This document shows, in pieces, positions 8,712-17,885 of a DNA stretch of 64,000 bases. How positions within the stretch are numbered: the stretch's first letter is position 1; each line of letters starts with the position of its first letter. Location of the stretch: positions 58,263 through 122,262 of the forward strand of contig DCMZ01000002.1 of NCBI GenBank assembly GCA_002321895.1, written 5' to 3'. Under the pieces are notes generated by a model, which was not told where the DNA came from, did not search any database, and saw only the letters and a program-made list of their open reading frames with translations. Both the position numbers and the translations under genes were made by a program. Origin of the DNA: Bdellovibrionaceae bacterium UBA1609. GTDB taxonomy: Bacteria > Bdellovibrionota > Bdellovibrionia > Bdellovibrionales > UBA1609.

Positions 8712-9342
8712 CAGCGACTCGACCCGCTTCGAAGATAATAATTCTTTGTTCTTTATTATAGCCACTTTCAGAGCTCACATATTTCGAATATCCCCATCTT
8801 TCATTGCCATAGAGCTTATCGCCCGCAACTTCGACAAAATCGGGATCGCCCCAACTTTCTTTTACGGCATTCATGGTCATGCCCAAAACCACATCATTGC
8901 TCTCGATAGCCGCTAAAGTGGGTTCGTCGTACTCTTCATTCTCAGAAGAGATGCCTTTGGCTTGTATCCATTGCCTGCGGTGATTGTCGCTAGGGAGTTT
9001 TAAATATCTAATTCGTTCAAGGTCATTTTTAAAATAGGGTTTTAATTTGAAGTATTGCTGCTTCTCTTTTCTAGTAGTGAGTTGATTTTCATAATCTCTA
9101 AGCATCAGTCTTAGCTTTAATCGAGCAGCATCTTGTTCGGTGATGACTTTGTTTTTATTGTATCCCAGCTCATTCATGGCTTGATTTAATTCATTGGCTT
9201 TTTGAGCTTGAAAATAGTTGCGGGGAGTACTTCTAGAAATTTCAGATTCTCCAACAAAGCCATACCCACTTCTGTCAGATCTTTGAAATACAGAGCAGGC
9301 CGTAAGTCCAAAGCAAAGTAATAAAAGAATAGAAAATTTCAT
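8686..9342 (-). CDS. Lipoprotein with BamE/SmpA-like C-terminal domain
   Basis: Residues 1-16 are a lipoprotein signal peptide with lipobox LTAC (Cys16), so the protein should be membrane-anchored. The start is supported by an AAGGGAG Shine-Dalgarno sequence. The middle is helical and charged. The last 70 residues (VLGMTMNAVKESWGDPDFVE, then ERWGYSKY, then IIIFEAGRVAGW) follow the SmpA/BamE-type pattern seen in outer-membrane assembly and other small lipoproteins. The exact role is unknown. It converges on polA and diverges from the FliL-domain gene. Confidence 0.75.
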   Translation of the reverse strand: MKFSILLLLCFGLTACSVFQRSDRSGYGFVGESEISRSTPRNYFQAQKANELNQAMNELGYNKNKVITEQDAARLKLRLMLRDYENQLTTRKEKQQYFKLKPYFKNDLERIRYLKLPSDNHRRQWIQAKGISSENEEYDEPTLAAIESNDVVLGMTMNAVKESWGDPDFVEVAGDKLYGNERWGYSKYVSSESGYNKEQRIIIFEAGRVAGWDRRERF

Positions 9343-9414
9343 TTAAGCTCCCTTCTATTGAATGTTTCGGAATAGTACGTCACATTTTGAGTCCAAAATT
9401 CTTTTAAATACCCT

Positions 9415-9420
9415 TATACT
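9415..9420 (+). promoter_or_regulatory. -10 box of a probable leaderless transcript
   Basis: TATACT (5 of 6 consensus) ends exactly 7 nt before the ATG at 9427, so the A of the ATG would be the first transcribed base. No Shine-Dalgarno sequence is present. A good -35 at the usual distance is not seen. Confidence 0.5.
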
Positions 9421-9426
9421 TTCTGT

Positions 9427-10452
9427 ATGGCCGAAGAGGATAAAGAAAAGCAGGACGATGGTCCAAGCGGTGAAGCTGAGGAATCCAAAGCTCCGAATCA
9501 GGAATCTGAAGAGGAGGACTCCGATGAGATCTCTTTAGATGATATTGATGCTTTGTTGAATGAGGTGGCTCCTGATTTTGAGGATGAGCTGAAAGCGATT
9601 GAAGATAGCGCTTCAGATATGGAGGGTGCAGATCTAGAGGATTCTGTGCCAGAAGAGGTTCAACTTACATTTGAAGAGAAGTTTCCTAAAATTTATAGAA
9701 TTATAGCTCCAATATTGGGAGTTCTCTCAAAATTTAAGCTGGTAAACAGGGTTGTTGGTGCGTTTTGGCGACGAGTATTTTCCATAACTCAGCGACTCTA
9801 CTTCTTTGTAAAAGATGGACTTCTTAAATTCTTCCATCTCGTGAAAACGTATATTCCAATTTGGATTAACTTTATTGTATCTAACTCGAAAGATTTTTTC
9901 TCTTATCTGTCTTCACAAGTTAAAAATTTTTTGAAGTTGCCATTAAAAGTAAAAATTATGGCGTTTATTTCTGTAGTATTATTTGCAGTGACGGCTCTAT
10001 TTGCATATAAAACAGGGCAAGGTATTTGGCTGCCTATTTTGAAGGATAAGCCTTTGGTTTCTTTTTACGGGCAGGCTCAGTACCAGGGTTCAATAAATCC
10101 GAAGGGAGAATTGGTTCCATACCATACGGCCTTTCCCCAACCGGAATATACACTTTTATTAAAACATATGGTCATTAGCTTAAAGCGGGATCGATTTGAT
10201 AGCACTCCCATGGCAGCCTTCGAGTTTTTTCTGAATCTGGATTCAGAAGATACAGCTGTTGAAGTGAAAGACAGGGAGCCGCAAATGTTAGATGCTATTC
10301 AGCGAGTGGTAGAAAATTATACTTATAATGAATTAAACTCTTACGATGGTTTAAAGGCTATGAAAAAGTCTATCGTTAAAGAACTCAATACCATGCTGAA
10401 CTATGGAATCGTTCGAGACATCTACATCAAAACAAAAGTGCTCAAGCCCTAG
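9427..10452 (+). CDS. FliL-domain membrane protein with acidic N-terminal tail
   Basis: The 341-aa protein has an acidic cytoplasmic N terminus (about residues 1-75) containing ISLDDIDALLNE, a motif like the SQxxIDALL peptide of FliM and other flagellar proteins. A basic amphipathic stretch follows (90-180), then one membrane segment (about 182-200, IMAFISVVLFAVTALFAY), then a FliL-like domain (about 225-341, AFEFFLNLDSE, RVVENYTYNEL, GIVRDIYIKT). FliL proteins bind the stator ring in flagellar motors. No flagellar genes are nearby, so it may serve a flagellar or another stator-type motor. It is convergent with the sigma54 activator gene. Confidence 0.7.
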   Translation: MAEEDKEKQDDGPSGEAEESKAPNQESEEEDSDEISLDDIDALLNEVAPDFEDELKAIEDSASDMEGADLEDSVPEEVQLTFEEKFPKIYRIIAPILGVLSKFKLVNRVVGAFWRRVFSITQRLYFFVKDGLLKFFHLVKTYIPIWINFIVSNSKDFFSYLSSQVKNFLKLPLKVKIMAFISVVLFAVTALFAYKTGQGIWLPILKDKPLVSFYGQAQYQGSINPKGELVPYHTAFPQPEYTLLLKHMVISLKRDRFDSTPMAAFEFFLNLDSEDTAVEVKDREPQMLDAIQRVVENYTYNELNSYDGLKAMKKSIVKELNTMLNYGIVRDIYIKTKVLKP

Positions 10453-10478
10453 TTGTAAATATGTATCTGTAGCTTTGC

Positions 10479-11741
10479 CTATCGGAAGTCATCTAAATCA
10501 ATATCATACTTCTTCAACTTATCGTGGAGTGTACTTTTTGGCATTCCCAACTCCTTGGCGGCTTTCCTTTGGTTTCCGTGATGCTCAATTAATTTTGAAA
10601 TGATCATTCCTTTTTTGAACTCTTCCAAAGTTTGATCCATTTGCCTTGTCGTTAAACTTGAATCCACTTTTTGATGGGAGGTTGTTTTTTGAGGTGTTAG
10701 TTCAATGCTATCAAGGATGTCATAGGTCATGGTCTCAGAAATCGTCCTGTTGGGGAAAAGAGCCTTTGCTCTCAAAACTATATTCTTTAATTCTCTCACA
10801 TTTCCGGGCCAAGAGTGTTTTTCCAGGGACTCAATCGACTGAAAGGAAAAGCTGACTCTAAGGTTTTTGCAAAAGTAGGAAAGAAGGTCTCGGAAGTCTT
10901 CCTTTCTTGAGCGAAGGGGAGGTGGGTTTAGTTTGAGAACACCAAGCCGGAAATAAAGGTCTTGCCTGAATTTCTTTTCAAGAATGTGTTCTTTTAAGTT
11001 TTGATGAGTGGCCGCGACAATGCGTGCATTGGTAGAAATCAAGCGATCGGAACCGATAGGGCGAATCTCTTTATTTTCTAAGGCTCGAAGTAGGGTGGAT
11101 TGAAGTGCAAAGGGAAGGTCACCGATCTCGTCTAAAAAGAGAGTTCCATTTTTCGCCATTTCAAAGGCTCCCTTTCGATCACTAATAGCTCCAGTGAAAG
11201 CCCCTTTTTTGTGGCCAAAAAGTTCGGATTCAACTAAGGACTCACTGATGGCACCACAATTCATAGGTATGCAGGGCTCTGACTTTCTATTCGATAATTG
11301 ATGGATCTTCTGAAAAAGAACTTCTTTCCCTACTCCCGATTCGCCAAGTATAAGTACGGGCTCATTCGACTGCGCCAAAAAAGGCAGTGACTGTAATTGC
11401 CGCGCCCAGGTTGGGTTTTTTGAATTAAATGGAGTTGTCGACAGATGGTGATCTCGGTTTGAGTCTAAGAAAAAATGGGAATCTCCGATGGTGATCCAAT
11501 CTCCTATGGATAGATACTCTTGGTCAGCCAACCGCCCATTCACATACAAGGGTTCTGAGAAGTTATTTTGATCAATGAAAATCAGGGACCCCGTTCTTTT
11601 GATATATAATTGTCCGCACTGAGTTTTGCCTGAGTTAGAAAAGTGATTTTCATTAAATGAGGCGATAGTTTGAAGAGGTGTGGTGGATCTTTCCTGGGTA
11701 AATAGTCGATGAAGAAAGAGATTATCTGGCATATTTGACAT
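10479..11741 (-). CDS. FHA-domain sigma54-dependent transcriptional activator
   Basis: The 420-aa protein has an FHA-like domain (about residues 38-105, LYVNGRLADQEYLSIGDWIT), an AAA+ sigma54-interaction domain (about 112-335; Walker A GESGVGKE, loop ELFGHKKGAFTGA, Walker B GTLFLDEIGDLP, arginine-finger region FRQDLYFRL) and a Fis-type HTH (about 380-420, NQRKAAKELGMPKSTLHDKL). It would activate RpoN promoters after phosphothreonine-dependent signalling, and RpoN is encoded at 29204 in this window. The start is supported by an AAAGGAG Shine-Dalgarno sequence. Targets are unknown. Confidence 0.92.
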   Translation of the reverse strand: MSNMPDNLFLHRLFTQERSTTPLQTIASFNENHFSNSGKTQCGQLYIKRTGSLIFIDQNNFSEPLYVNGRLADQEYLSIGDWITIGDSHFFLDSNRDHHLSTTPFNSKNPTWARQLQSLPFLAQSNEPVLILGESGVGKEVLFQKIHQLSNRKSEPCIPMNCGAISESLVESELFGHKKGAFTGAISDRKGAFEMAKNGTLFLDEIGDLPFALQSTLLRALENKEIRPIGSDRLISTNARIVAATHQNLKEHILEKKFRQDLYFRLGVLKLNPPPLRSRKEDFRDLLSYFCKNLRVSFSFQSIESLEKHSWPGNVRELKNIVLRAKALFPNRTISETMTYDILDSIELTPQKTTSHQKVDSSLTTRQMDQTLEEFKKGMIISKLIEHHGNQRKAAKELGMPKSTLHDKLKKYDIDLDDFR

Positions 11742-11887
11742 GGTAGCTCCTTTTTCCGGATTTCTGTTTTCAAGAGAAATGCCAGCGGTAAATGCTTGTA
11801 ATTTCTACTTTCCCTTTGGGGCTGTCTGATAAATCTGGTATTTGTTTTTGGAAATGTCTTAAAATCAGGACACAGGCGGATAGAAGT

Positions 11888-12472
11888 GTGAAACTTAAAT
11901 TTTTGACATCAGCAGCGGAATTCAATCAATGTCCTCAGGATAAAGTTCCCGAGGTGATAGTTATGGGTCGTTCAAATGCGGGTAAGTCGTCGTTTTTGAA
12001 TGCTTTAGCTGGACAATCTGTGGCAAAAGTCAGTCAGCAGCCGGGTAAAACTCGACTGCTCAATTTCTTTCAGTGTGGTGAACACTACCGTTGGGTGGAT
12101 TCACCAGGATATGGATATGCTGCGGTCAGTGGGTCCGAGCAGAGGCGCTGGCATGGTATGATTGAGCAGTTTATCCAGCAAAGAGAGAACTTAGTGGGTG
12201 GGATTTTAGTCATGGATATCCGAAGAAAATGGACTCCTGATGAGCAAATGTTGGCTGATTATTTTGTGGAACTGAACCTCCCATTGGCGGTGATTCTCAA
12301 TAAAAGTGACAAGGTAGGGCAAAAGGATAAATCCCTGAGAAAGCGAGAGCTCAAGTCTGTGGAGGGAGTTTCACTGACCTTTTTAACTTCAGCGTCAAAG
12401 CGAACAGGAGTGAATGAGGCTGAAAAGGCGATTTTTGACCAATGGGTGAGGCCTCAGACTGAAACCAATTAA
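11888..12472 (+). CDS. engB: Ribosome-assembly GTPase EngB/YsxC
   Basis: This TRAFAC-class GTPase acts in large-subunit assembly. The 194-aa product starts at the GTG at 11888 (KLKFLTSAAEF is the usual start region); an ATG at 11792 would add 32 untypical residues. Motifs are G1 GRSNAGKSS (residue 27), G3 DSPGYGYA, G4 NKSDK and G5 TSASK. It diverges from the sigma54 activator, so the 146-bp gap probably holds both promoters. Confidence 0.93.
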   Translation: MKLKFLTSAAEFNQCPQDKVPEVIVMGRSNAGKSSFLNALAGQSVAKVSQQPGKTRLLNFFQCGEHYRWVDSPGYGYAAVSGSEQRRWHGMIEQFIQQRENLVGGILVMDIRRKWTPDEQMLADYFVELNLPLAVILNKSDKVGQKDKSLRKRELKSVEGVSLTFLTSASKRTGVNEAEKAIFDQWVRPQTETN

Positions 12473-12533
12473 AAAAAGCACAATATTTATCAGTGGGTCT
12501 ATCCATCCCTTGGGGCCTATGTTAACTTGATTT

Positions 12534-13274
12534 ATGCAGATTGTAGGCGTGATTCCGGCCCGATTTGGTTCTCAAAGATTCCCTGGTAAGCCACTTACCA
12601 ACATTGGATCGAAGCCTCTTCTTCAATGGGTTATTGAAGGAGCTGAGCAAAGCCAAAAATTAGACAAAATTGTAGTTGCTACCGATGATCAAAGAATTTT
12701 TGATCTGGTGGAGAGTCTTGGTCGTACCGCCATCATGACGCCCTCCGATTTACCTACAGGGAGTGATCGGGTTTGGCTGGCTGCCTCCGGAATGGAAGCT
12801 GATGTGGTAGTGAATATTCAAGGGGATGAACCTCTAATTTCTGGAGATATTTTGGATGCCCTAGTGGAGCCGTTTGAAACTTCAAAAGTCGACATGTCCA
12901 CCTTGGGTAGATCTATTAACGAAGAAGAATTGAATCATCAAAATACAGCTAAAATTGTTTTAAATAAAAAAAATGAAGCGCTATATTTTAGTCGTCATCC
13001 CATACCTTATTCTCGAGGTGATGTTCCGGTAGAAAATCTATGTTGTCTCAAACACATAGGTATTTACGCATATACGAAGAAATTCCTGAAAGAGTTCTGT
13101 GAACAACCTCCAGTTTCTATGGAGATGGCAGAGGGGTTAGAGCAGTTAAGAGCATTGTATTTAGGTGCAAAAATAAAAGTTGTTAAAGTAGATCATGATT
13201 CCTGGGGAGTTGATACTCCCGAAGATGTGGATGTTGTATTAAAAAAGTTAGAGGAAAAGTATGGCAAGGCCTAA
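12534..13274 (+). CDS. kdsB: 3-deoxy-manno-octulosonate cytidylyltransferase
   Basis: KdsB activates Kdo with CTP to give CMP-Kdo for the LPS inner core. The 246-aa protein has the family N terminus IPARFGSQRFPGKPL, the NIQGDEP motif, and the C-terminal HDSWGVDTPEDVD. Its last 14 nt overlap the start of pyrG, the enzyme that makes the CTP it consumes. No Shine-Dalgarno sequence is visible before the ATG. Confidence 0.96.
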   Translation: MQIVGVIPARFGSQRFPGKPLTNIGSKPLLQWVIEGAEQSQKLDKIVVATDDQRIFDLVESLGRTAIMTPSDLPTGSDRVWLAASGMEADVVVNIQGDEPLISGDILDALVEPFETSKVDMSTLGRSINEEELNHQNTAKIVLNKKNEALYFSRHPIPYSRGDVPVENLCCLKHIGIYAYTKKFLKEFCEQPPVSMEMAEGLEQLRALYLGAKIKVVKVDHDSWGVDTPEDVDVVLKKLEEKYGKA

Positions 13275-15030
13275 GAAAAAAGTGAGAAAAAAAGCAACTC
13301 GTTCAACAGCAAAGCCTTTGGCTCAAAAATTTATTTTTGTAACGGGCGGTGTGGTTTCTTCCATAGGTAAAGGACTTTCGGCTGCAAGTTTAGGAAGTCT
13401 ATTAGAATCCCGAGGTTTAAAGGTAACGTTAATGAAGTGTGATCCCTATATCAATGTGGATCCAGGAACTATGTCTCCACTTCAACATGGTGAAGTGTAT
13501 GTAACAGAAGACGGTGCTGAGACAGATTTAGATTTAGGGCACTATGAGAGATTCACATCCGTAGAGTTAAATCGAGCTAACAGTGTTACAACCGGTCAAA
13601 TTTATGAAAGTGTAATTGCAAAGGAACGGCGAGGTGAGTACTTAGGCGGAACGGTTCAAGTCATTCCACATATTACAGATGAAATTAAGAATCGTATATT
13701 TGAGGCTGCTCAAGGTTCGGAAGTTACCATTGTAGAGATCGGCGGAACTATTGGTGATATTGAAGGACTACCATTTATTGAAGCCATTCGTCAGATGCGA
13801 GTTGATGTTGGAATTGAAAACTCCATATTTGTTCATGTCACTTATATTCCTTATATAGCTGCTGCTGGTGAGTTAAAGTCTAAACCCACCCAACACAGTG
13901 TAAAGGAATTGAGAGAAGTAGGTATTCAGCCAGACTTCTTAATTTGCCGAAGTGAGAAAAATTTAAATCATGAAATTAAATCTAAAATCGGACTTTTTTG
14001 TAGTGTAAATCCCGAAAACGTCATTGCGGCCACTGACTCCAAATCCATCTATGAAGTCCCAATGGCTCTGAATAGTGAAGATTTTGATCAAAAGGTTGTA
14101 GAAAGGTTGGGGTTAAAGGCCTCTAAACCTGAATTAAAACAATGGCAAGGTATGCTGAATACGCTGTTTAATCCTAAGTTTGAAGTTAATATTGGAGTGG
14201 TGGGTAAATACGTTGATCTTAAAGAATCCTATAAGTCACTTCATGAGGCGCTTATTCACAGTGGTATTTCTAATAATTCAAAAGTAAATATAGCTTATAT
14301 TGATTCTGAACCATTGAATTCGAAAAATGTAGCATCGGCTCTTGAGGGCGTTGATGGAATACTTGTTCCTGGTGGTTTTGGTGAAAGAGGAGCTGAAGGT
14401 AAGATTGCAGCTATACGTTATGCTAGAGAGAATGAAATTCCATTTTTTGGGATTTGCCTAGGAATGCAAATGGCCGCAGTGGAATTTGCACGAAACGTAT
14501 GTGGGTTCAAAGATGCTGCCAGCCATGAGTTTAAAAAGGTGACTAAAGGTCGTCGAAATCTTGTGATTGATTTTATGGATGAGCAAAAAGACATAGAGGA
14601 TAAGGGCGGAACAATGCGCCTAGGTGCCTACCCCTGTGTACTTAAGAAGGGGAGTCGAGTTCAGCAGATCTATGGAAAAAAGCTAATTTTGGAACGACAC
14701 AGGCACAGATATGAATTTAATAATAAGTACCGACCTATTTTTGAAAAGAATGGAATGAATCTTTCAGGTATTTGTGAGGATAGAGATCTGGTTGAGATCA
14801 TAGAAATCAGTGACCATCCTTGGTTTATTGGAGTTCAATTTCACCCAGAATTTAAATCTAAGCCTTTGATGCCTCATCCATTGTTTAGAAGTTTTATTGC
14901 CACGGCATTAGAGCAGAAAACAACAGTTCAGGCGGAAGAGGTAAAACCTCGTCAGTCTAAGAAGAGTAAGACTTTGAAGCGGTCATCGAGTAGATCCCGA
15001 AAGAAAGCGACAGCACAGGATAGACCATAA
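13261..15030 (+). CDS. pyrG: CTP synthase with basic N- and C-terminal extensions
   Basis: CTP synthase aminates UTP using glutamine. The synthetase domain (GGVVSSIGKGLSAASLG) starts near residue 28 and the glutaminase domain occupies about 300-545 (nucleophile region FFGICLGMQM, His-Glu of QFHPEFKS). At 589 aa it is about 45 residues longer than usual. The first 25 residues are Lys/Arg-rich (PKKKVRKKATRS), and the last 35 are Ser/Lys/Arg-rich (SKTLKRSSSRSRKK). The ATG at 13261 overlaps kdsB by 14 nt. Confidence 0.96.
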   Translation: MARPKKKVRKKATRSTAKPLAQKFIFVTGGVVSSIGKGLSAASLGSLLESRGLKVTLMKCDPYINVDPGTMSPLQHGEVYVTEDGAETDLDLGHYERFTSVELNRANSVTTGQIYESVIAKERRGEYLGGTVQVIPHITDEIKNRIFEAAQGSEVTIVEIGGTIGDIEGLPFIEAIRQMRVDVGIENSIFVHVTYIPYIAAAGELKSKPTQHSVKELREVGIQPDFLICRSEKNLNHEIKSKIGLFCSVNPENVIAATDSKSIYEVPMALNSEDFDQKVVERLGLKASKPELKQWQGMLNTLFNPKFEVNIGVVGKYVDLKESYKSLHEALIHSGISNNSKVNIAYIDSEPLNSKNVASALEGVDGILVPGGFGERGAEGKIAAIRYARENEIPFFGICLGMQMAAVEFARNVCGFKDAASHEFKKVTKGRRNLVIDFMDEQKDIEDKGGTMRLGAYPCVLKKGSRVQQIYGKKLILERHRHRYEFNNKYRPIFEKNGMNLSGICEDRDLVEIIEISDHPWFIGVQFHPEFKSKPLMPHPLFRSFIATALEQKTTVQAEEVKPRQSKKSKTLKRSSSRSRKKATAQDRP

Positions 15031-15043
15031 ATAGGAGTTCAGC

Positions 15044-16021
15044 TTGGAAATTCAAGAAGCAAAGCGTGTGTTAAAAATTGAAGCTGAGGCGATTCTAAAG
15101 AAAATGGAAGTTTTGGATGAGTCCTTTGTTCGTTGTATTGACTTGATTATGTCCTGCAAAGGCAAGGTCATAGTAAGTGGCATGGGAAAGTCCGGGCAAA
15201 TTGGAGCAAAGATTTCCAGTACTCTCAGTTCCACAGGAACACCATCTTTATTTTTGAGTCCCGCTGAGAGTACTCATGGGGATTTGGGCGTGTTTAGAGC
15301 TGATGATTTGTTGCTCGCAATTTCTAATGGCGGAGAGTCCTCCGAAATGGCCCCTATGCTGGGTTTTGCTTCCCGCAAGGGGATTCCTGTAATTGCTATG
15401 ACGGGCAACTTAACCTCGTCTTTGGCGAAGTCCGCTACTGAGGTGATCGATATTTCCATAGATGAAGAAGCTTGTCCTTTGAAGCTTGCGCCAACGACCA
15501 GTAGTACTGTGACATTGGCATTGGGTGATGCTCTGGCTATGACGGTTCTGAAGAAAAGAGGGTTTGATGAACAAATGTACGCAGAGTTTCATCCGGGTGG
15601 AAGTCTTGGTCGAAGACTTTTAACCACGGTCAAAGATGTTATGCACTCTGGAGAGGCATTGCCTCTTGTATCCTTAGACACCCCAATGAATCAGGTGATC
15701 AGCGCTATGACCTCTAAAGAAGTGAGAGGGGTAGCTGGTGTAATCGATAGTAGTGAAGAGTTAATTGGGATTGTGACTGACGGAGATATTCGTAGGTTTT
15801 TAGAAAAAGGGGATTTGGAGATGTTGAAAGGTAGGGCTGAAAACTATATGTCTAGAAGTCCGAAAACCATCGACTCTTCGGAGTTGGCGCAGAAAGCTCT
15901 TTTTGTGATGGAGCAGTTTTCGATTCAAACTTTGTTTGTGGTTGATAAGGGCACTGATAATCCAAGCAAGCCTATTGGACTCATTCACCTTCAAGATCTA
16001 TTAAAGTCAAAAATAAAATAG
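15044..16021 (+). CDS. kdsD: Arabinose-5-phosphate isomerase KdsD/KpsF
   Basis: The first step of Kdo synthesis converts ribulose-5-phosphate to arabinose-5-phosphate. The start is a TTG at 15044 with an AGGAG Shine-Dalgarno sequence. The SIS domain spans about residues 35-170 (VSGMGKSGQIGAKISSTLSS, STHGDLG, NGGESSE), and two CBS domains span about 205-325 (DVMHSGEALP, GIVTDGDIRR). The length (325 aa) is normal. It follows pyrG by 13 nt, completing a kdsB-pyrG-kdsD Kdo/CTP operon. kdsC is absent here, and the gliding cluster follows instead of lptC. Confidence 0.95.
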   Translation: MEIQEAKRVLKIEAEAILKKMEVLDESFVRCIDLIMSCKGKVIVSGMGKSGQIGAKISSTLSSTGTPSLFLSPAESTHGDLGVFRADDLLLAISNGGESSEMAPMLGFASRKGIPVIAMTGNLTSSLAKSATEVIDISIDEEACPLKLAPTTSSTVTLALGDALAMTVLKKRGFDEQMYAEFHPGGSLGRRLLTTVKDVMHSGEALPLVSLDTPMNQVISAMTSKEVRGVAGVIDSSEELIGIVTDGDIRRFLEKGDLEMLKGRAENYMSRSPKTIDSSELAQKALFVMEQFSIQTLFVVDKGTDNPSKPIGLIHLQDLLKSKIK

Positions 16022-16215
16022 TCATATATTGTTTAGTGAAAGTTGAATCCGACTTGAAGAGAGTAAAACTTCAAGGCTTATAGTTCTCTGATCACTTTTT
16101 CTTCCTAGAAAATGAACATAAAGTCTAGCCGGTCCTAAACCTTAGGCTCGACTCAAATTCAATTGCTGGCATATCTGTGTAGATCTCTTAGTATATTAGT
16201 AACTGAGGGATAACA

Positions 16216-16944
16216 ATGATTGTAAAGCTTCTAGGTATTTTAACGGCGCTATTTTTCGGATTAACTTCTTTAGCAGAGGTTGTTGAGTTTCCAGATGAGG
16301 ATCTGGCCACAGAAACAGTGTTACCTGTTTTTGAAAACAAAATTGCTGTGAAAAATAAGAATATTGATTTGGATAGCTCTTTTGAATTTGGATTTTTAGT
16401 GGGAGCAACTCTAAACGAAGCTTTCTACAAGTCTGAGGTATTTGGAATCAATATTGGCTACCATATTGATGATTTGCATGGTGTTGCATTTCACTACTTT
16501 GGTTGGTCGGGAGAGTTATCTAGTTACGGTAGCCAGTTACAGACAGCTCCAGATACCGTAATAGATGATCCTATTGATTTTTCAAAAGCACCATCAGCGG
16601 AATCTATGTTTATGCTGAACTGGGAGTATAATGCATTCTATGGAAAACTGAGTCTTAGTAAACAGACGGTATTTAACCTTCATGTTTATACCTTACTTGG
16701 TCTAGGGCAAATTAAGTTTGGGGATCAAAGTAATGTAGTGATAAATGCAGGCGTTGGTCAGAGGCTTTACTTCTCAAAAAATTGGGGTTTGAGGTTAGAC
16801 TTTAATCTAATGTTTTATAATGGAGTCGATCCTACGAGCCGAGGAGCCTTGGATCCATCGGGCCCAAGTTTTTCAGCGAGTGATTTTTCGACAAAGGATT
16901 ACTTTAACCAGAGTTTAACTTTTGGCCTGTTTGCTATGCTTTAG
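16216..16944 (+). CDS. Outer-membrane beta-barrel protein, Glt-cluster type
   Basis: A 242-aa exported protein with a signal peptide (residues 1-20, ending SLA|EVV) and alternating aromatic strands ending in a terminal strand (FNQSLTFGLFAML), as in small outer-membrane barrels of the type found in Myxococcus gliding clusters (GltA/GltB/GltH). The Shine-Dalgarno sequence GAGGGA precedes the ATG. It is the first gene of the gliding cluster that runs to 27450. Which Myxococcus barrel it matches cannot be told by eye. Confidence 0.7.
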   Translation: MIVKLLGILTALFFGLTSLAEVVEFPDEDLATETVLPVFENKIAVKNKNIDLDSSFEFGFLVGATLNEAFYKSEVFGINIGYHIDDLHGVAFHYFGWSGELSSYGSQLQTAPDTVIDDPIDFSKAPSAESMFMLNWEYNAFYGKLSLSKQTVFNLHVYTLLGLGQIKFGDQSNVVINAGVGQRLYFSKNWGLRLDFNLMFYNGVDPTSRGALDPSGPSFSASDFSTKDYFNQSLTFGLFAML

Positions 16945-17007
16945 GCTAGTGAGAGTTAAGTATTCACTAAGTCGCCTAAAAAAATACCAGACAATACTAA
17001 GTCCAGA

Positions 17008-17023
17008 AGAATTTTAAAATTCT
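17008..17023. repeat. 16-bp A/T palindrome
   Basis: The perfect palindrome agaatttt/aaaattct lies in the 137-bp gap between the two barrel genes. It could be a small operator or chance in AT-rich DNA. Confidence 0.3.
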
Positions 17024-17081
17024 ACAACTTTATTAATTACTTAGATAACTTTAAGTATTGCAACAAGCGGATTGGGTAACT

Positions 17082-17885
17082 GTGAAAAACAACAATCGAA
17101 CAGCAAAATTCTTTTTAACTCTGATGCTGTGTTTAACAGTAGGGTTTCCGAACTGGGTGATAGCACAAGTAGATCCAGTAGATGATCCTGATATCGAGAA
17201 TCTTTATGATCGATTAGAGTCTGATCAGTCTAAGAGAAAAAATACGAAGCGAAGATCCAATAAAAAGGAAAAAGAGATCACTTCGGTTTCTGACCTTTCG
17301 AATCTAGAGCCCTTTACTGATGTGGCTGTGATTCAGCGAAAGTACTTACCCACTTCTGGAAGATTTGAAGTTTCAGCTTCAGGGTTAGTCGGGCTTAACA
17401 ATGCCTTTTTTACCAATTTGGGTGCAGGAATAAGAGGATCTTATTTCTTTACTTCTAGCATTTCAGTAGAGGCAAGCTATTACGCTCTTTCGGCCACTGA
17501 GAAACAGGTGACCAAAGATCTAAAAGATCTAACCGTTAAGACGGAAAGTTTAGTCACGCCAAAAAGTTTCTTTGGTGTCGCTGCTAGATGGACTCCCATT
17601 TTTGGAAAGATGGCTTTGTTGGATGAAAAAATTAATCAATTTGAAATGTTTTTCTCGTTAGGAATGGGTACAACAGAAACTGAAAATGGAAGTGCGCCAA
17701 CGATTCATCTAGGTACGGGCCAAAACTATGCGATCAATAAAGGCTTAGCTTTTCGTTGGGATGCTGGAGTGAACTACTATCAACCCGAAGTTGTACTTGG
17801 TACCGAAACGGAAAAGCAAAATCAGTATGATATTTTTGTGGCCTTTGGGTTGAGTTTCTACTTTCCGGAGGCGACCTACAGATGA
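17082..17885 (+). CDS. Second outer-membrane beta-barrel protein, Glt-cluster type
   Basis: The GTG at 17082 gives a clean signal peptide (about 28 residues, ending VIAQ); the in-frame TTG at 17058 is an alternative. A charged basic segment follows (SKRKNTKRRSNKKEKE), then a beta-barrel with alternating strands (GSYFFTSSISVEASYYAL, IFVAFGLSFYFP). Architecture and position suggest a paralogue of the preceding barrel, as in the paired GltA/GltB proteins of Myxococcus. It overlaps the next gene by 4 nt (ATGA). Confidence 0.68.
   Translation: MKNNNRTAKFFLTLMLCLTVGFPNWVIAQVDPVDDPDIENLYDRLESDQSKRKNTKRRSNKKEKEITSVSDLSNLEPFTDVAVIQRKYLPTSGRFEVSASGLVGLNNAFFTNLGAGIRGSYFFTSSISVEASYYALSATEKQVTKDLKDLTVKTESLVTPKSFFGVAARWTPIFGKMALLDEKINQFEMFFSLGMGTTETENGSAPTIHLGTGQNYAINKGLAFRWDAGVNYYQPEVVLGTETEKQNQYDIFVAFGLSFYFPEATYR

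Noticed and set aside
12500..12533. Leaderless promoter for kdsB
   Set aside because: No Shine-Dalgarno sequence is present, but the hexamers at the right distance match the consensus poorly.
16053..16075. Terminator after kdsD
   Set aside because: cttgaag/cttcaag forms a 7-bp stem, but no T-tract follows; too weak to call.
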